Source of the DNA: Tsukamurella pseudospumae
Lineage (GTDB): Bacteria; Actinomycetota; Actinomycetes; Mycobacteriales; Mycobacteriaceae
Direction: 5' to 3'
Length of the DNA stretch: 64,000 bases
Assembly (NCBI RefSeq): GCF_001575205.1
Contig: NZ_LSRE01000002.1
Span: forward strand, 186,001 to 250,000
How positions within the stretch are numbered: position 1 is the stretch's first letter; every line of letters starts with the position of its first letter. Below the pieces are notes generated by a model. It saw only the letters and a list, made by a program, of their open reading frames with translations. It searched no databases and had not been told where the DNA came from. Positions 56,425-64,000 of this stretch are shown one piece after another. Both the position numbers and the translations under genes were made by a program.

Positions 56425-57777
56425 CTACGTGATGGTGCGGATCAGCTTCTTGTTGAGGAACTCCTCGATTCCCAGCGGGCCCATCTCGCGGCCGAACCCG
56501 GAGCGCTTCACGCCGCCGAAGGGCAGTTCGGCTCCCTCGGCGAGCACACCGTTGACGAACACCATGCCCGCCTGGATCCGGTCGGCGACGCGGGCGGCCT
56601 GCTCGGGATCGGTGGTGAACACGTAGGACCCGAGGCCGAACGGGGTGTCGTTGGCGAGTGCCAGCGCCTCGCCCTCGCCCTCCACGCGGTAGACCGTGGC
56701 GACGGGACCGAACAGCTCCTGCCGGAACGCGGGGTTGTCCTCCGTGACGTTCGTGAGGACGGCGGGCGGGTAGAAGGCACCGTCGCGCTGCCCCTCGATG
56801 GCGAGGTGCGCGCCCGCCTCCACGGCGCTGTTGACCTGCTGTTCGAGCCCGATCGCGGCGCGCTCCGAGGACAGCGGCGCGATGCCCTCGCCCGCGGCGA
56901 GGATCTTCGCGGTGAACCTCGCGACGAAGTCGTCGTACAGGTCGGCGGCCACGATGAACCGCTTGGCCGCATTGCAGGACTGGCCGGTGTTGTCGAGACG
57001 GCCTGCGACCGCGGCGTCGACCGTCGCGTCCAGATCGTGGGTGGAGAGCACGATGAACGGGTCCGAACCGCCCAGCTCGAGGACGCACTTCTTGAGGTTC
57101 CGGCCGGCGACCTCCGCGACCGCCGCTCCGGCCCGCTCCGAGCCGGTCAGTGACACCGCGGCGACGCGGGGGTCCGCGATGATGTCGGCGGCCTGCTCAT
57201 TGGTCGCCCGGATGTTCACGTACGCGCCCGACGGCAGGCCGGCCTCGGTGAAGATCAGCTGCATCGCCTCCGCCGATTCGGGGCACTGCGGTGCGTGCTT
57301 GAGCAGAATCGTGTTGCCCGCCGCCAGGTTCGGGCCCGCGAACCGCGCCACCTGGTAGTACGGGAAGTTCCACGGCATGATCCCGAACAGCACGCCGATC
57401 GGGGAGCGGCGGATCACCGCCGAACCCTCGCCCTCCAACAACTCCAGCGGCTGATCGGCGAGGAAGCGCTCCGCGTTGTCGGCGTAGTACGTGTAGATCG
57501 CCGCCGAGAAGTCGACCTCGCCCAACGCGTCCTCGAGCGGCTTTCCCATCTCCCGCTGGATGATTCCGGCGAGCATCTCCCGGCGCTCGGTGTGCAGTTC
57601 GGCGACGCGCCGGACGAGGGCCGCGCGCTCGGCGACGGTGGATTCCTGCGGCCAGGTGCGCGCGGCGCGCGAGGCGGCGTCGAGCGCGGCCTCGACCTCG
57701 GCGGGCTCAGCGGTCGGGTAGGTCTGCAGCACCTCGCCGGTCGCCGGGTTCGTGACTGCGTACTGGACGTCGACCAT
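56425..57777 (-). CDS. NAD(P)-dependent aldehyde dehydrogenase, succinate-semialdehyde type
   Basis: A 450-residue class-3 ALDH. MPWNFPYYQVARFAGPNLAAGN, the catalytic Glu in LELGGSDPF and Cys in NTGQSCNAAKRF, then FGPVATVYRV and GGVKRSGFGRE are intact. Length and N-terminus fit the GabD1-type succinate-semialdehyde dehydrogenases. ATG 57777 follows GAGGAG; the frame reaches further up. Confidence 0.9.
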   Translation of the reverse strand: MVDVQYAVTNPATGEVLQTYPTAEPAEVEAALDAASRAARTWPQESTVAERAALVRRVAELHTERREMLAGIIQREMGKPLEDALGEVDFSAAIYTYYADNAERFLADQPLELLEGEGSAVIRRSPIGVLFGIMPWNFPYYQVARFAGPNLAAGNTILLKHAPQCPESAEAMQLIFTEAGLPSGAYVNIRATNEQAADIIADPRVAAVSLTGSERAGAAVAEVAGRNLKKCVLELGGSDPFIVLSTHDLDATVDAAVAGRLDNTGQSCNAAKRFIVAADLYDDFVARFTAKILAAGEGIAPLSSERAAIGLEQQVNSAVEAGAHLAIEGQRDGAFYPPAVLTNVTEDNPAFRQELFGPVATVYRVEGEGEALALANDTPFGLGSYVFTTDPEQAARVADRIQAGMVFVNGVLAEGAELPFGGVKRSGFGREMGPLGIEEFLNKKLIRTIT

Positions 57778-57858
57778 GTCGGATCTCCTCGTGGGGGACG
57801 GAACGGGTTCGTCCCCCACGATAGGCGCCCCAACACATCCCGTGTGTCGTCTCCGACG

Positions 57859-58251
57859 CTACTGCCACGCGAACAACTGCACCTGGTACCCGTCCGGGTC
57901 GAGCACGCCCGCGTACCGCTGTCCCCACGGCGCGTCGAAGGGTGCCATCGCACCGGGATGGCCGGCAGCGAGAAGCTCCGCGTACACCTCGTCGACCACG
58001 GCGGGCGAGGCGCAGAGCACACACAGCGTGGCGCTCTGGCCCGTCGGCTTCACCCAGTCGGGCTCCATCGTCCGGATCACCGCGGCGGTGTCCCACATCA
58101 GCCGCATCCCGCCGGGCAGCTGTGCCTCCACGTGCGGCTCGTGCTCGGCACCGTCGGGAATGTCCAGGCCGAGCAGGCGGTAGAAGGCGAGGGTGGCGGC
58201 GAGGTCGTCCGCGACCATGCCGATGGCGTCGAAGCGCAGGCGTTCAGTCAT
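57859..58251 (-). CDS. VOC (glyoxalase/dioxygenase) family protein
   Basis: A 130-residue protein with two beta-alpha-beta-beta-beta units: FDAIGMVADDLAATLAFYRL and LDPDGYQVQLFAW. Metal-ligand positions are partly changed, so the activity is uncertain. Divergent from an AraC-family gene with 61 bp between starts, which may control it. Confidence 0.85.
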   Translation of the reverse strand: MTERLRFDAIGMVADDLAATLAFYRLLGLDIPDGAEHEPHVEAQLPGGMRLMWDTAAVIRTMEPDWVKPTGQSATLCVLCASPAVVDEVYAELLAAGHPGAMAPFDAPWGQRYAGVLDPDGYQVQLFAWQ

Positions 58252-58312
58252 GGGATCACCGTATGCGCGGTGGTGCCGACGGGTCTTGAAGGTTTCGGAC
58301 ATACTCGACTGC

Positions 58313-58990
58313 GTGTACCGCGAACGCGCGTCGAGGATCCCCGGCGCGGTCCGGTGGTCCTCGACGGGGAGCGCCGGGACCGCGCTGATCCTGCCCGACG
58401 GCTGCATGGACGTCATCGTGATCGACGGCGCGCCCGTCGTCGCCGGTCCGGACGCCGTCGCGGCGCACGTCATGAGGTCCGACGGTGCGCGACTCGACGG
58501 CCTGCGGTTCCCGCCCGGTGTTCTCCCGCAGCTGCTGGGCGTCGCCGCCGACGAGCTCACCGGCGTGCGCGTCCCCCTGGCCGAGGTCCTCCCGCGCCGC
58601 CGGCTGAAGGTCTCGCACGACCCCGAGGAGATCGCGGCGCAGCTCCTCGACGACGTGGTCCTCGACCGACGGATCACCGGGATCGCGGCCCGGCTCGAGA
58701 CGGGGCGCCCCGTCGCCGGCATCGCGACGGAGGCCGGGCTCGGGGAGCGGGCGCTGCACCGTCTGGCCCGGCGATCGTTCGGCTACGGCCCGAAGACCCT
58801 CGCGCGGATCCTCCGGTTCCAGCGCGCGGTGACCCTGATCCGTGCGGGCGACGCGCTCGGCGTCGCGGCGGCATCGTCGGGCTACGCGGACCAGGCCCAC
58901 CTGACCCGCGAGGTGCGCGCGCTGACCGGCGTCACGCCGCGGACGCTGCTCGCGCCTGCGCACACGATGGAGTCCGGCGCTACCAGTTGA
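58313..58990 (+). CDS. AraC-family transcriptional regulator
   Basis: A 225-residue regulator. The N-terminal domain (LILPDGCMDVIVIDGAPVVA) is of the DUF6597 type; the C-terminal AraC domain has RRSFGYGPKTLARILRFQRA and AAASSGYADQAHLTREVRAL. GTG 58313 is preferred. Its end overlaps the convergent FAR gene by 11 bp. Confidence 0.88.
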   Translation: MYRERASRIPGAVRWSSTGSAGTALILPDGCMDVIVIDGAPVVAGPDAVAAHVMRSDGARLDGLRFPPGVLPQLLGVAADELTGVRVPLAEVLPRRRLKVSHDPEEIAAQLLDDVVLDRRITGIAARLETGRPVAGIATEAGLGERALHRLARRSFGYGPKTLARILRFQRAVTLIRAGDALGVAAASSGYADQAHLTREVRALTGVTPRTLLAPAHTMESGATS

Positions 58991-61088
58991 TGCCGGGGAG
59001 GCGGTTGAGGGTCTTGCGGGCGAGGCGGCGCAGGCCCTGATCACCGGAGATGCCGAACAGCGGGCTGACCGCCGCGGTGGAGATGTCCTTCGACAGGTCC
59101 TTCGTGGCGGCGAGCCGACCGCGCGGCGTATCCACCTCGGCCACATCGACTTCCACGACCTGCGCGGCGCCGGCCCCGTCGTCGTCCGAACCGGCGGACT
59201 CGGGGAAGAGCAGATAGCCCTGGTGCTGCGCGGCGGCGGCGATCCGCGGCGAGAGGAACTGGCCGAACTGGGCGAGTGTGCCCAGCGGGGTGTCGATGCG
59301 GCGCGGCCGCTCGACGATGGCGCGCACCACGATCTGGCCGGCTTTCTCCACCGACAGCGCCATGGCGTTGTCGTAGGCGTCGGTCGGCTCGATCATCCGG
59401 GTGCGGGTGAGCGGCATGTGGATGTTGGTGAAGGTCACGTGGTCCGACATCGTCTCGGCCGCGGTGATGTCGCTGAACGCCTCGAGCGCCGACTTCGAGG
59501 CGATGTACGCCGCGAACCGCGGCCCGCGCACCTGCACGCCGATCGACGACACGTTGACCACGTGCCCGGACTTGCGGGCGACCATGTGCGGCAACAGTTC
59601 CAGGATCAGGTACACGGCGCCGAAGTAGTTCACGGCCATCGTGCGCTGGTAGTCGTGGGCGCGGTCGACCGAGTCGACGGTCGCGCGCCGGATCGATCGC
59701 CCGGCGCTGTTGACCAGGACGTCGACGTGGCCGTGCTCCGCGAGGATCTGAGCGACGGTGGTGCGCACGGCCTCCGGGTCGGTCACATCGCACTGGTAGG
59801 GCCGGACGATGCCCTTCGGGACACCGGGCAGCCCCGGCTCCGCCTCGATGCGCAGCACCGCGTCGGCGAGGTCCTCGGGCTTGCGGGCGACGATGAACAC
59901 GTTCGCGCCCTTGAGCACTGCCTGCTTCGCGGCCTCGCGGCCGATGCCCGAGGACCCCCCGGTGAGCAGGATGTGCTTGCCCACGAGCGGGCCGCGGGGG
60001 TCGTCGCGGCGGTTTCTGGCGGGATCGAGGTGCTCGGCCCAGTAGCGGAACAGGCGGGGACCGTAGGACTTCAGGCGCGGCAGCGCCACCCCGAGTCGGC
60101 TCAGCACCCGGTAGCTGGCCTCCGAGTCGAAGCGGGTGTTGTAGAACGGGTGATCCAGGATCGACGGCGGGATCCCGATCTGGCGGGCGACGGTGTCCCG
60201 GAACGCGCGCACCTCGTTACGGCGCCCGATGCGCGCGGCCAACTCGCCCAGCGGCGCGCTGGGCAGCGGCAGCGTCTTGGGGCCGGAGAACGCGGGCGCG
60301 ATCGCCTCGTAGATCGCGGCCATGCTCTGGCCCTTGGGGTCCGCCAGGTGGTAGACGGTGCCCGGCGCCGGCGGAGCGGTCACCAGTGCGACCAGAGCGG
60401 CGGCGACGAAGTCGACCGGCACGATGTTCGTGTACCCGAGGTTGGCGAACGGGACGTGCAGGTGGTGCGGGATCGTGCCCATCAGGCGCAGGAACGGGAA
60501 GAAGTAGTACGGGCCGTCGATCTTGTCGATCGCCCCCGTCATCGAGTCGCCCACCACGATGGACGGGCGGTAGACCTGCCAGGGCACGGACGAGCCGCGG
60601 ACGAGCCGCTCCGCCTCGTACTTGGTGCGGTGGTAGGGGGTGGGGAAGTCCTGGGCGACGTCGAAGTCGGACTCGGCGAACCACCCCTCGTGGTTTCCGG
60701 CCACCGCGAGCGAGGACACGTGGTGCATCGTCGCGCCGAGCCGCTCCGCCAGTTCCAGGGTGTTGCGGGTGCCGCCGACGTTGGTGAGCTGCTGGATCTC
60801 CTCCGGCGCCTCCATGTCGTAGACGGCGGCGAGGTGGATCACGTGGTCGACGTGCTCGGGCAGGTCTCCGGGGGTGATGCCGAGGCCCGGCTCCGTGACA
60901 TCGCCCGCCACCGGCACGACCTGCGGCGCCAACTCGTGGCCGAGGTCCGCGATCAGCCGCTCGAACCTCGGCAGTGACGCGTCGCGCACCAGCAGGTAGA
61001 TCGTGCTCCCGTGCTCCGCGGCGGCGAGCCGCGCCACCACGGCACGGCCGATGAAGCCCGTCCCGCCCGTGACGAAGTAGCTGGCCAT
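58980..61088 (-). CDS. Two-domain fatty acyl reductase (thioester-reductase plus SDR)
   Basis: A 702-residue fusion. The N-terminal half is a male-sterility/thioester-reductase domain: FVTGGTGFIGRAVVARL and PYHRTKYEAERLV. The C-terminal half (from about residue 365) is a classical SDR: LLTGGSSGIGREAAKQA, NSAGRSI and catalytic AAYIASKSA. This order matches bifunctional acyl-CoA reductases that form fatty alcohols, the alcohol donors for wax esters. A WS/DGAT-like gene lies 22 kb away. Actual product is inferred. Confidence 0.85.
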   Translation of the reverse strand: MASYFVTGGTGFIGRAVVARLAAAEHGSTIYLLVRDASLPRFERLIADLGHELAPQVVPVAGDVTEPGLGITPGDLPEHVDHVIHLAAVYDMEAPEEIQQLTNVGGTRNTLELAERLGATMHHVSSLAVAGNHEGWFAESDFDVAQDFPTPYHRTKYEAERLVRGSSVPWQVYRPSIVVGDSMTGAIDKIDGPYYFFPFLRLMGTIPHHLHVPFANLGYTNIVPVDFVAAALVALVTAPPAPGTVYHLADPKGQSMAAIYEAIAPAFSGPKTLPLPSAPLGELAARIGRRNEVRAFRDTVARQIGIPPSILDHPFYNTRFDSEASYRVLSRLGVALPRLKSYGPRLFRYWAEHLDPARNRRDDPRGPLVGKHILLTGGSSGIGREAAKQAVLKGANVFIVARKPEDLADAVLRIEAEPGLPGVPKGIVRPYQCDVTDPEAVRTTVAQILAEHGHVDVLVNSAGRSIRRATVDSVDRAHDYQRTMAVNYFGAVYLILELLPHMVARKSGHVVNVSSIGVQVRGPRFAAYIASKSALEAFSDITAAETMSDHVTFTNIHMPLTRTRMIEPTDAYDNAMALSVEKAGQIVVRAIVERPRRIDTPLGTLAQFGQFLSPRIAAAAQHQGYLLFPESAGSDDDGAGAAQVVEVDVAEVDTPRGRLAATKDLSKDISTAAVSPLFGISGDQGLRRLARKTLNRLPGINW

Positions 61089-61168
61089 ATCACGAACCTA
61101 CTTTCCGGCGCGGCCACCGCCAAACCCGCCTTGCCCGCCCGCACTCACCTATTGACTACCACGCCCGG

Positions 61169-61657
61169 TCACGGGGCGGCGAGGGGCGCGAGCACGGCGG
61201 ACGTCGCGGCCACGAGGTCCGACGGTGCCAGCTCCACCTCCAGGCCCCGTCGGCCGGCCGAACAGAAGACGGTCTCGAAGCCCAGTGCGGACTCGTCGAC
61301 GGCTGTCGGCAACCGCCTGCGCTGCCCGAGCGGGGACACCCCGCCGAGCACGTAGCCGGTGACCCGTCGCACGTCAGTGGGGTCGGCCATGGCCGGTCGG
61401 TGCAGGCCCAGCGCAGCGCCCGCGGCCTTGAGGCTGAGCTTGCCGGAGGTCGGCACGATCGCCACGGCGAGCTGCTTCCCGTCTGTGATGACCAGCGTCT
61501 TGAACACCCGCGCCGGGTCGTTCCCCAATGCCTGCGCCGCCTCGCCGCCGAAGGACTCGGCCCGCGGATCGTGCTCGTACGCGTGCACCCGGAACTCGAT
61601 CCCCGCCGCCTGCAGCGCCGCGATCGCCGGCGTCGCCGCCGCGTTCTTCTTCCCCAT
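61169..61657 (-). CDS. ybaK: Cys-tRNA(Pro) deacylase YbaK
   Basis: A 162-residue trans-editing protein that hydrolyses mischarged Cys-tRNA(Pro). VFKTLVITDGKQLAVAIVP, the KLSLKAAGAALG block with the functional Lys, and TGYVLGGVSPLGQRRRLP are characteristic. Length is normal. Start ATG is clear (MGKKNAAATPAIAAL). Confidence 0.92.
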   Translation of the reverse strand: MGKKNAAATPAIAALQAAGIEFRVHAYEHDPRAESFGGEAAQALGNDPARVFKTLVITDGKQLAVAIVPTSGKLSLKAAGAALGLHRPAMADPTDVRRVTGYVLGGVSPLGQRRRLPTAVDESALGFETVFCSAGRRGLEVELAPSDLVAATSAVLAPLAAP

Positions 61658-61795
61658 GCCGCCCAGTCAATCAGGTGGACTCGTGGTGGACGAACGGTAT
61701 GAAGACTCGCACGACGAAACGAAGCCGCCTCCGTGTTCTGGGCGTATGACGACGTCGAGCACAGTCAGGTTGGACGCTTCTCCCTCCACCCGAAT
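61658..61795. other. Gene-free stretch between ybaK and the hairpin
   Basis: Upstream half of the 303-bp gap between divergent ybaK and the deazaflavin-type gene. It should hold the ybaK promoter. No repeat was seen here. Confidence 0.45.
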
Positions 61796-61910
61796 CGTTC
61801 CCTCCCCACCGAAACGCCCGTTGTTTCGAGGGGAGGGAACGGATCGGGGGGAGCGGGCGGTGAACTGGTGGGGAGGGGACGGAACGGCGGGGAGAGGACG
61901 GATCGAGGGG
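61796..61910 (+). repeat. Two-step hairpin and G-rich direct repeats
   Basis: A two-step hairpin (61796-61841) has a 12-bp outer stem CGTTCCCTCCCC / GGGGAGGGAACG and an inner CGAAAC / GTTTCG stem with a 7-nt loop. After it the word GGGGAGGGAACGGATC (61830) recurs as GGGGAGGGGACGGAAC (61870) and GGGGAGAGGACGGATC (61889). The plus strand has many runs of 4-6 G and could form quadruplexes. Confidence 0.75.
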
Positions 61911-61960
61911 GGAGCCCGACGGTACCCGGGGCCCCGGATTGCGGCGTACCGTCGACGGAC

Positions 61961-62431
61961 GTGGGATGGATCGCCGAGAACCTGAGTCCCTCCGCGCTGG
62001 CGGCGCGGGCGCTGCGGACCCGCCGGCTGGTGCGCGCGCCGATCTGGCTGTTCCAGCACGGGCTGGGGCGGTTGATGGGCCCGCGGATGGTGATGATCGA
62101 ACACGTCGGCCGGAAGTCCGGCGAGCCGCGGTACGTGGTGCTCGAGGTGGTCGATCGGCCGGACGTGGACACCGTGGTGGTGTGCAGCGGCTTCGGTGAG
62201 ACCGCGCAGTGGTACCGCAACCTGCGCGCTCACCCGGACTGCCGGGTCACCGTCGGGAACCGGGACCGAGCGGCGCGCGCCGAACTGCTGGACCCCACGG
62301 CTTCCGACGAGGTGCTCGAGCGGTACCGCACCGCGCACCCGGTGGCGTGGGAGCGGCTGCGGGGCGCGATCGAGAAGGCGGTGCAGCACCCCGTCGACGG
62401 TCTGCCCATGGTCCGGCTCCGGCTGGGTTGA
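61961..62431 (+). CDS. Nitroreductase/deazaflavin-dependent (Ddn-type) family protein
   Basis: A 156-residue split-barrel protein. The MIEHVGRKSGEPRYVVLEVV and WYRNLRAHPDCRVTVG blocks are typical of the F420-binding Ddn family, many of which are quinone reductases. The GTG at 61961 is chosen because family members start shortly before the first helix; upstream frame crosses the repeat region. Confidence 0.85.
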   Translation: MGWIAENLSPSALAARALRTRRLVRAPIWLFQHGLGRLMGPRMVMIEHVGRKSGEPRYVVLEVVDRPDVDTVVVCSGFGETAQWYRNLRAHPDCRVTVGNRDRAARAELLDPTASDEVLERYRTAHPVAWERLRGAIEKAVQHPVDGLPMVRLRLG

Positions 62432-62443
62432 TCCGGACGGCAC

Positions 62444-62470
62444 GGGAACAAGCGGGCGGACCGCGCTGTT
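62444..62470 (+). promoter_or_regulatory. Candidate ECF-dependent promoter of sigH
   Basis: GGGAAC (62444-62449) and TGTT (62467-62470) with a 17-nt spacer, the same geometry as the sigE promoter at 17962. It fits SigH autoregulation. About 64 bp before the sigH ATG. Confidence 0.6.
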
Positions 62471-62533
62471 GCAGAGGTCGTGAGTGCAGGTAGCGGAGCA
62501 GCGGTCCTCGAGCGACCGGTAGCCTTCGTCGGT

Positions 62534-63205
62534 ATGACCGACCGGGAGAACGCGGACGTAGCGGAACTGGACTCGGCGCCCGACGAGACGACCGAGACGC
62601 CCGAGCAGCTGACGGCGCGTTTCGAGGCCGAGGCGCTGCCGCTGCTCGACCAGCTGTACGGCGCCGCGCTGCGGATGACCCGCAACCCGGCGGACGCGGA
62701 GGATCTGGTCCAGGAGACCTACGTGAAGGCCTACAGCGCCTTCCGCAGCTTCAAGAAGGGCACCAACCTCAAGGCGTGGCTGTACCGCATCCTCACCAAC
62801 ACGTACATCAACGGTTACCGCAAGAAGCAGCGGCAGCCGGCGCAGTACCCCACGGACGAGATCACCGACTGGCAGCTCGCGGCCACGGCGGAGCACAGCT
62901 CCACCGGCCTGCGCTCCGCGGAGATCGAGGCCCTGGACGCGCTGCCCGATGACGAGATCAAGGAAGCGCTCTCGAAGCTCCCGGAGGACTTCCGCATGGC
63001 GGTGTACTACGCCGATGTGGAGGGCTTCCCGTACAAGGAGATCGCGGACATCATGGGAACCCCCATCGGCACGGTGATGTCGCGGCTGCACCGCGGCCGG
63101 CGTCAGCTGCGTGCCGAGCTGGAGGGGGTCGCGCGGGAGCGAGGGTTCCTGCGGGGCGCCGCCGACGACGAGGTCGACGCCGCCGATCAGGAGGTGGAGA
63201 AGTGA
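62534..63205 (+). CDS. sigH: ECF sigma factor SigH
   Basis: A 223-residue redox/heat stress sigma factor. Region 2 [20 protein letters not shown], then [20 protein letters not shown] and [16 protein letters not shown], and region 4 [20 protein letters not shown] are nearly the mycobacterial SigH wording. Followed by an overlapping RshA gene. ATG 62534 is preferred over an in-frame GTG at 62480. Confidence 0.95.
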   Translation: MTDRENADVAELDSAPDETTETPEQLTARFEAEALPLLDQLYGAALRMTRNPADAEDLVQETYVKAYSAFRSFKKGTNLKAWLYRILTNTYINGYRKKQRQPAQYPTDEITDWQLAATAEHSSTGLRSAEIEALDALPDDEIKEALSKLPEDFRMAVYYADVEGFPYKEIADIMGTPIGTVMSRLHRGRRQLRAELEGVARERGFLRGAADDEVDAADQEVEK

Positions 63206-63483
63206 CCTATTCGTCGGACGGGAACCCGGACCTCGAGCTCGACTGTTCCGCCGTGATGGCGGACGTCTGGCTGCTGTTGGACAACGAGTGCGACTCCGCC
63301 GCGAAGGAGCGGCTCAAGGCGCACATCGACGGCTGCTCGCAGTGCCTGTCGCACTACGGCATCGAGCAGCAGATCAAGTCGCTCGTGAACCGCAAGTGCG
63401 GCGGTGAGCGCGCCCCCGAGGGGCTGCGCGAGCGGCTGACGATCAGCATCCGGCACACCGAGGTGCGATTCCGCCCGGAGTGA
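63202..63483 (+). CDS. rshA: Redox-sensing anti-sigma factor RshA/RsrA
   Basis: A 93-residue zinc-containing anti-sigma factor. ZAS residues His41, Cys45 and Cys48 (HIDGCSQC) plus Cys15 form the zinc/disulfide switch. Oxidation releases SigH. The GTG overlaps the sigH stop by 4 bp. Confidence 0.93.
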   Translation: MTYSSDGNPDLELDCSAVMADVWLLLDNECDSAAKERLKAHIDGCSQCLSHYGIEQQIKSLVNRKCGGERAPEGLRERLTISIRHTEVRFRPE

Positions 63484-63499
63484 CCGGTCCGCACACATG

Positions 63500-63536
63500 A
63501 CGAGGGCCCGCCGACATCGCGTCGGCGGGCCCTCGT
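63500..63536. terminator. Bidirectional terminator between rshA and bL37
   Basis: A 16-bp perfect stem with a 5-nt loop (arms 63500-63515 and 63521-63536; the left arm starts ACGAGGGCCCGCC), 16 bp past the rshA stop and 28 bp past the bL37 stop on the other strand. Confidence 0.75.
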
Positions 63537-63563
63537 GCGCAAGTGCGGTGAATCCCTGATGGC

Positions 63564-63638
63564 TCAGGAGTTCGGACGCTTGCCGTGGTTGGCGGCGTTC
63601 TTCTTGCGCCCGCGCTTCTTACGTCCACGCTTTCCCAT
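63564..63638 (-). CDS. Ribosomal protein bL37 (24 residues)
   Basis: A 24-codon gene encoding MGKRGRKKRGRKKNAANHGK followed by RPNS. The very basic, Gly/Lys/Arg-rich peptide ending in NHGKRPNS matches bL37, the extra large-subunit protein of mycobacterial ribosomes (AURKAIP1/COX24-like). AAGGAG lies 8 bp before the ATG. It is too short for ordinary gene finding. Confidence 0.88.
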   Translation of the reverse strand: MGKRGRKKRGRKKNAANHGKRPNS

Positions 63639-63722
63639 GGCGGTCTCCTTCCTGTCCCGAGCTCATTCGCAGTACCGGCTATTGTTTCACGACGGCACCG
63701 ACGACGACAAAAAGGCGGTCCC

Positions 63723-64000
63723 ATGGCCTCCCTCGCCGACCTCCTGGCGATCCACACGGACCTCCCCGGCCGTGCCGCGCGCCACCTGCAGCGCATCGCC
63801 GGCGAGTGGCAGCTGCTCGCCGATCTGTCGTTCGCGGACCTGCGGCTGTGGGTGCGCAACGACCCGGAGGGCGACCGGACCGACCCGTCGTACATCTGCA
63901 TCGCGCAGTGCCGCCCCAACACGACCTCGACCGTCTACGACTCCGACGGTGTCGGCGTCGTCGTCCCGCCCTGGGAGGCCCCCACGCTGCACGCCGCGTT
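63723..64000 (+). CDS. pdtaS: Sensor histidine kinase PdtaS, N-terminal part (truncated)
   Basis: The first 92 codons are present. SLADLLAIHTDLPG, EWQLLADLSFADLRLWV and CIAQCRPNTTSTVY match the GAF-like N-terminal domain of PdtaS (Rv3220c), a soluble kinase that signals to the antiterminator PdtaR. Divergent from bL37 with 84 bp between starts. The rest lies outside the window. Confidence 0.9.
   Translation, partial: MASLADLLAIHTDLPGRAARHLQRIAGEWQLLADLSFADLRLWVRNDPEGDRTDPSYICIAQCRPNTTSTVYDSDGVGVVVPPWEAPTLHAA

Overview
The window is high-GC DNA (roughly 70 percent G+C) with actinobacterial gene content and order. The gene set (purK-purE-fadE25, an LCP ligase next to rmlD-wbbL-manB, sigE-rseA-htrA-tatB, mtrA-mtrB-lpqB, hpf-secA1, aroA/rsgA, sigH-rshA, pdtaS, bL37) points to the Mycobacteriales (mycolic-acid group). 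Tsukamurella is my best guess at genus, made from memory without a search. No rRNA, tRNA or CRISPR array was seen.

Layout: (1) 1-14.9 kb: a partial sensor kinase and a GtrA-like protein; purK-purE; a divergent ABC exporter and NarL-type two-component pair that look like HrtBA-ChrSA; a FadE25-type acyl-CoA dehydrogenase; an AMIN-like lipoprotein; then the cell-wall cluster TIGR03089 - LCP - rmlD - wbbL - manB - SGNH hydrolase. (2) 14.9-17.1 kb: a small, less GC-biased accessory stretch with twin hairpins, a DUF4143 remnant and two secreted or membrane proteins. (3) 17.1-25.7 kb: the sigE envelope-stress locus, tatB, an AbiEi-like/PD-(D/E)XK nuclease gene bracketed by about 51-bp inverted repeats, mrp, a lytic transglycosylase and tmk. 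(4) 25.8-35.2 kb: mtrAB-lpqB-comF, a VapBC pair, hpf and secA1. (5) 35.3-46.7 kb: lipid genes (PlsC-like, WS/DGAT-like, a fused ferredoxin reductase, three tandem acyl-CoA desaturases, FprA). (6) 46.7-58.3 kb: esterase, msrA, a molybdo-oxidoreductase triad, rsgA, aroA, soxR-SRAP, a small overlapping gene pair, an aldehyde dehydrogenase and VOC/AraC genes. (7) 59-64 kb: a two-domain fatty acyl reductase, YbaK, a deazaflavin-type protein, sigH-rshA, bL37 and the start of pdtaS.

Functional threads: a lipid module (desaturases with two reductases, FAR, WS/DGAT, acyltransferase, FadE25) could make unsaturated acyl chains, fatty alcohols and neutral lipids. Two ECF sigma/ZAS anti-sigma pairs each have a candidate autoregulated GGGAAC...GTT promoter. 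Envelope control comes from MtrAB, SigE, HtrA, the LCP ligase and lytic transglycosylase.

The most unusual structures are the nuclease gene inside mirror-image inverted repeats (21197-22419), a 148-bp element with nearly perfect 38-bp arms (6473-6620), and very frequent use of the octamer GACGGTGC/GCACCGTC across the window, often through otherwise non-preferred codons.
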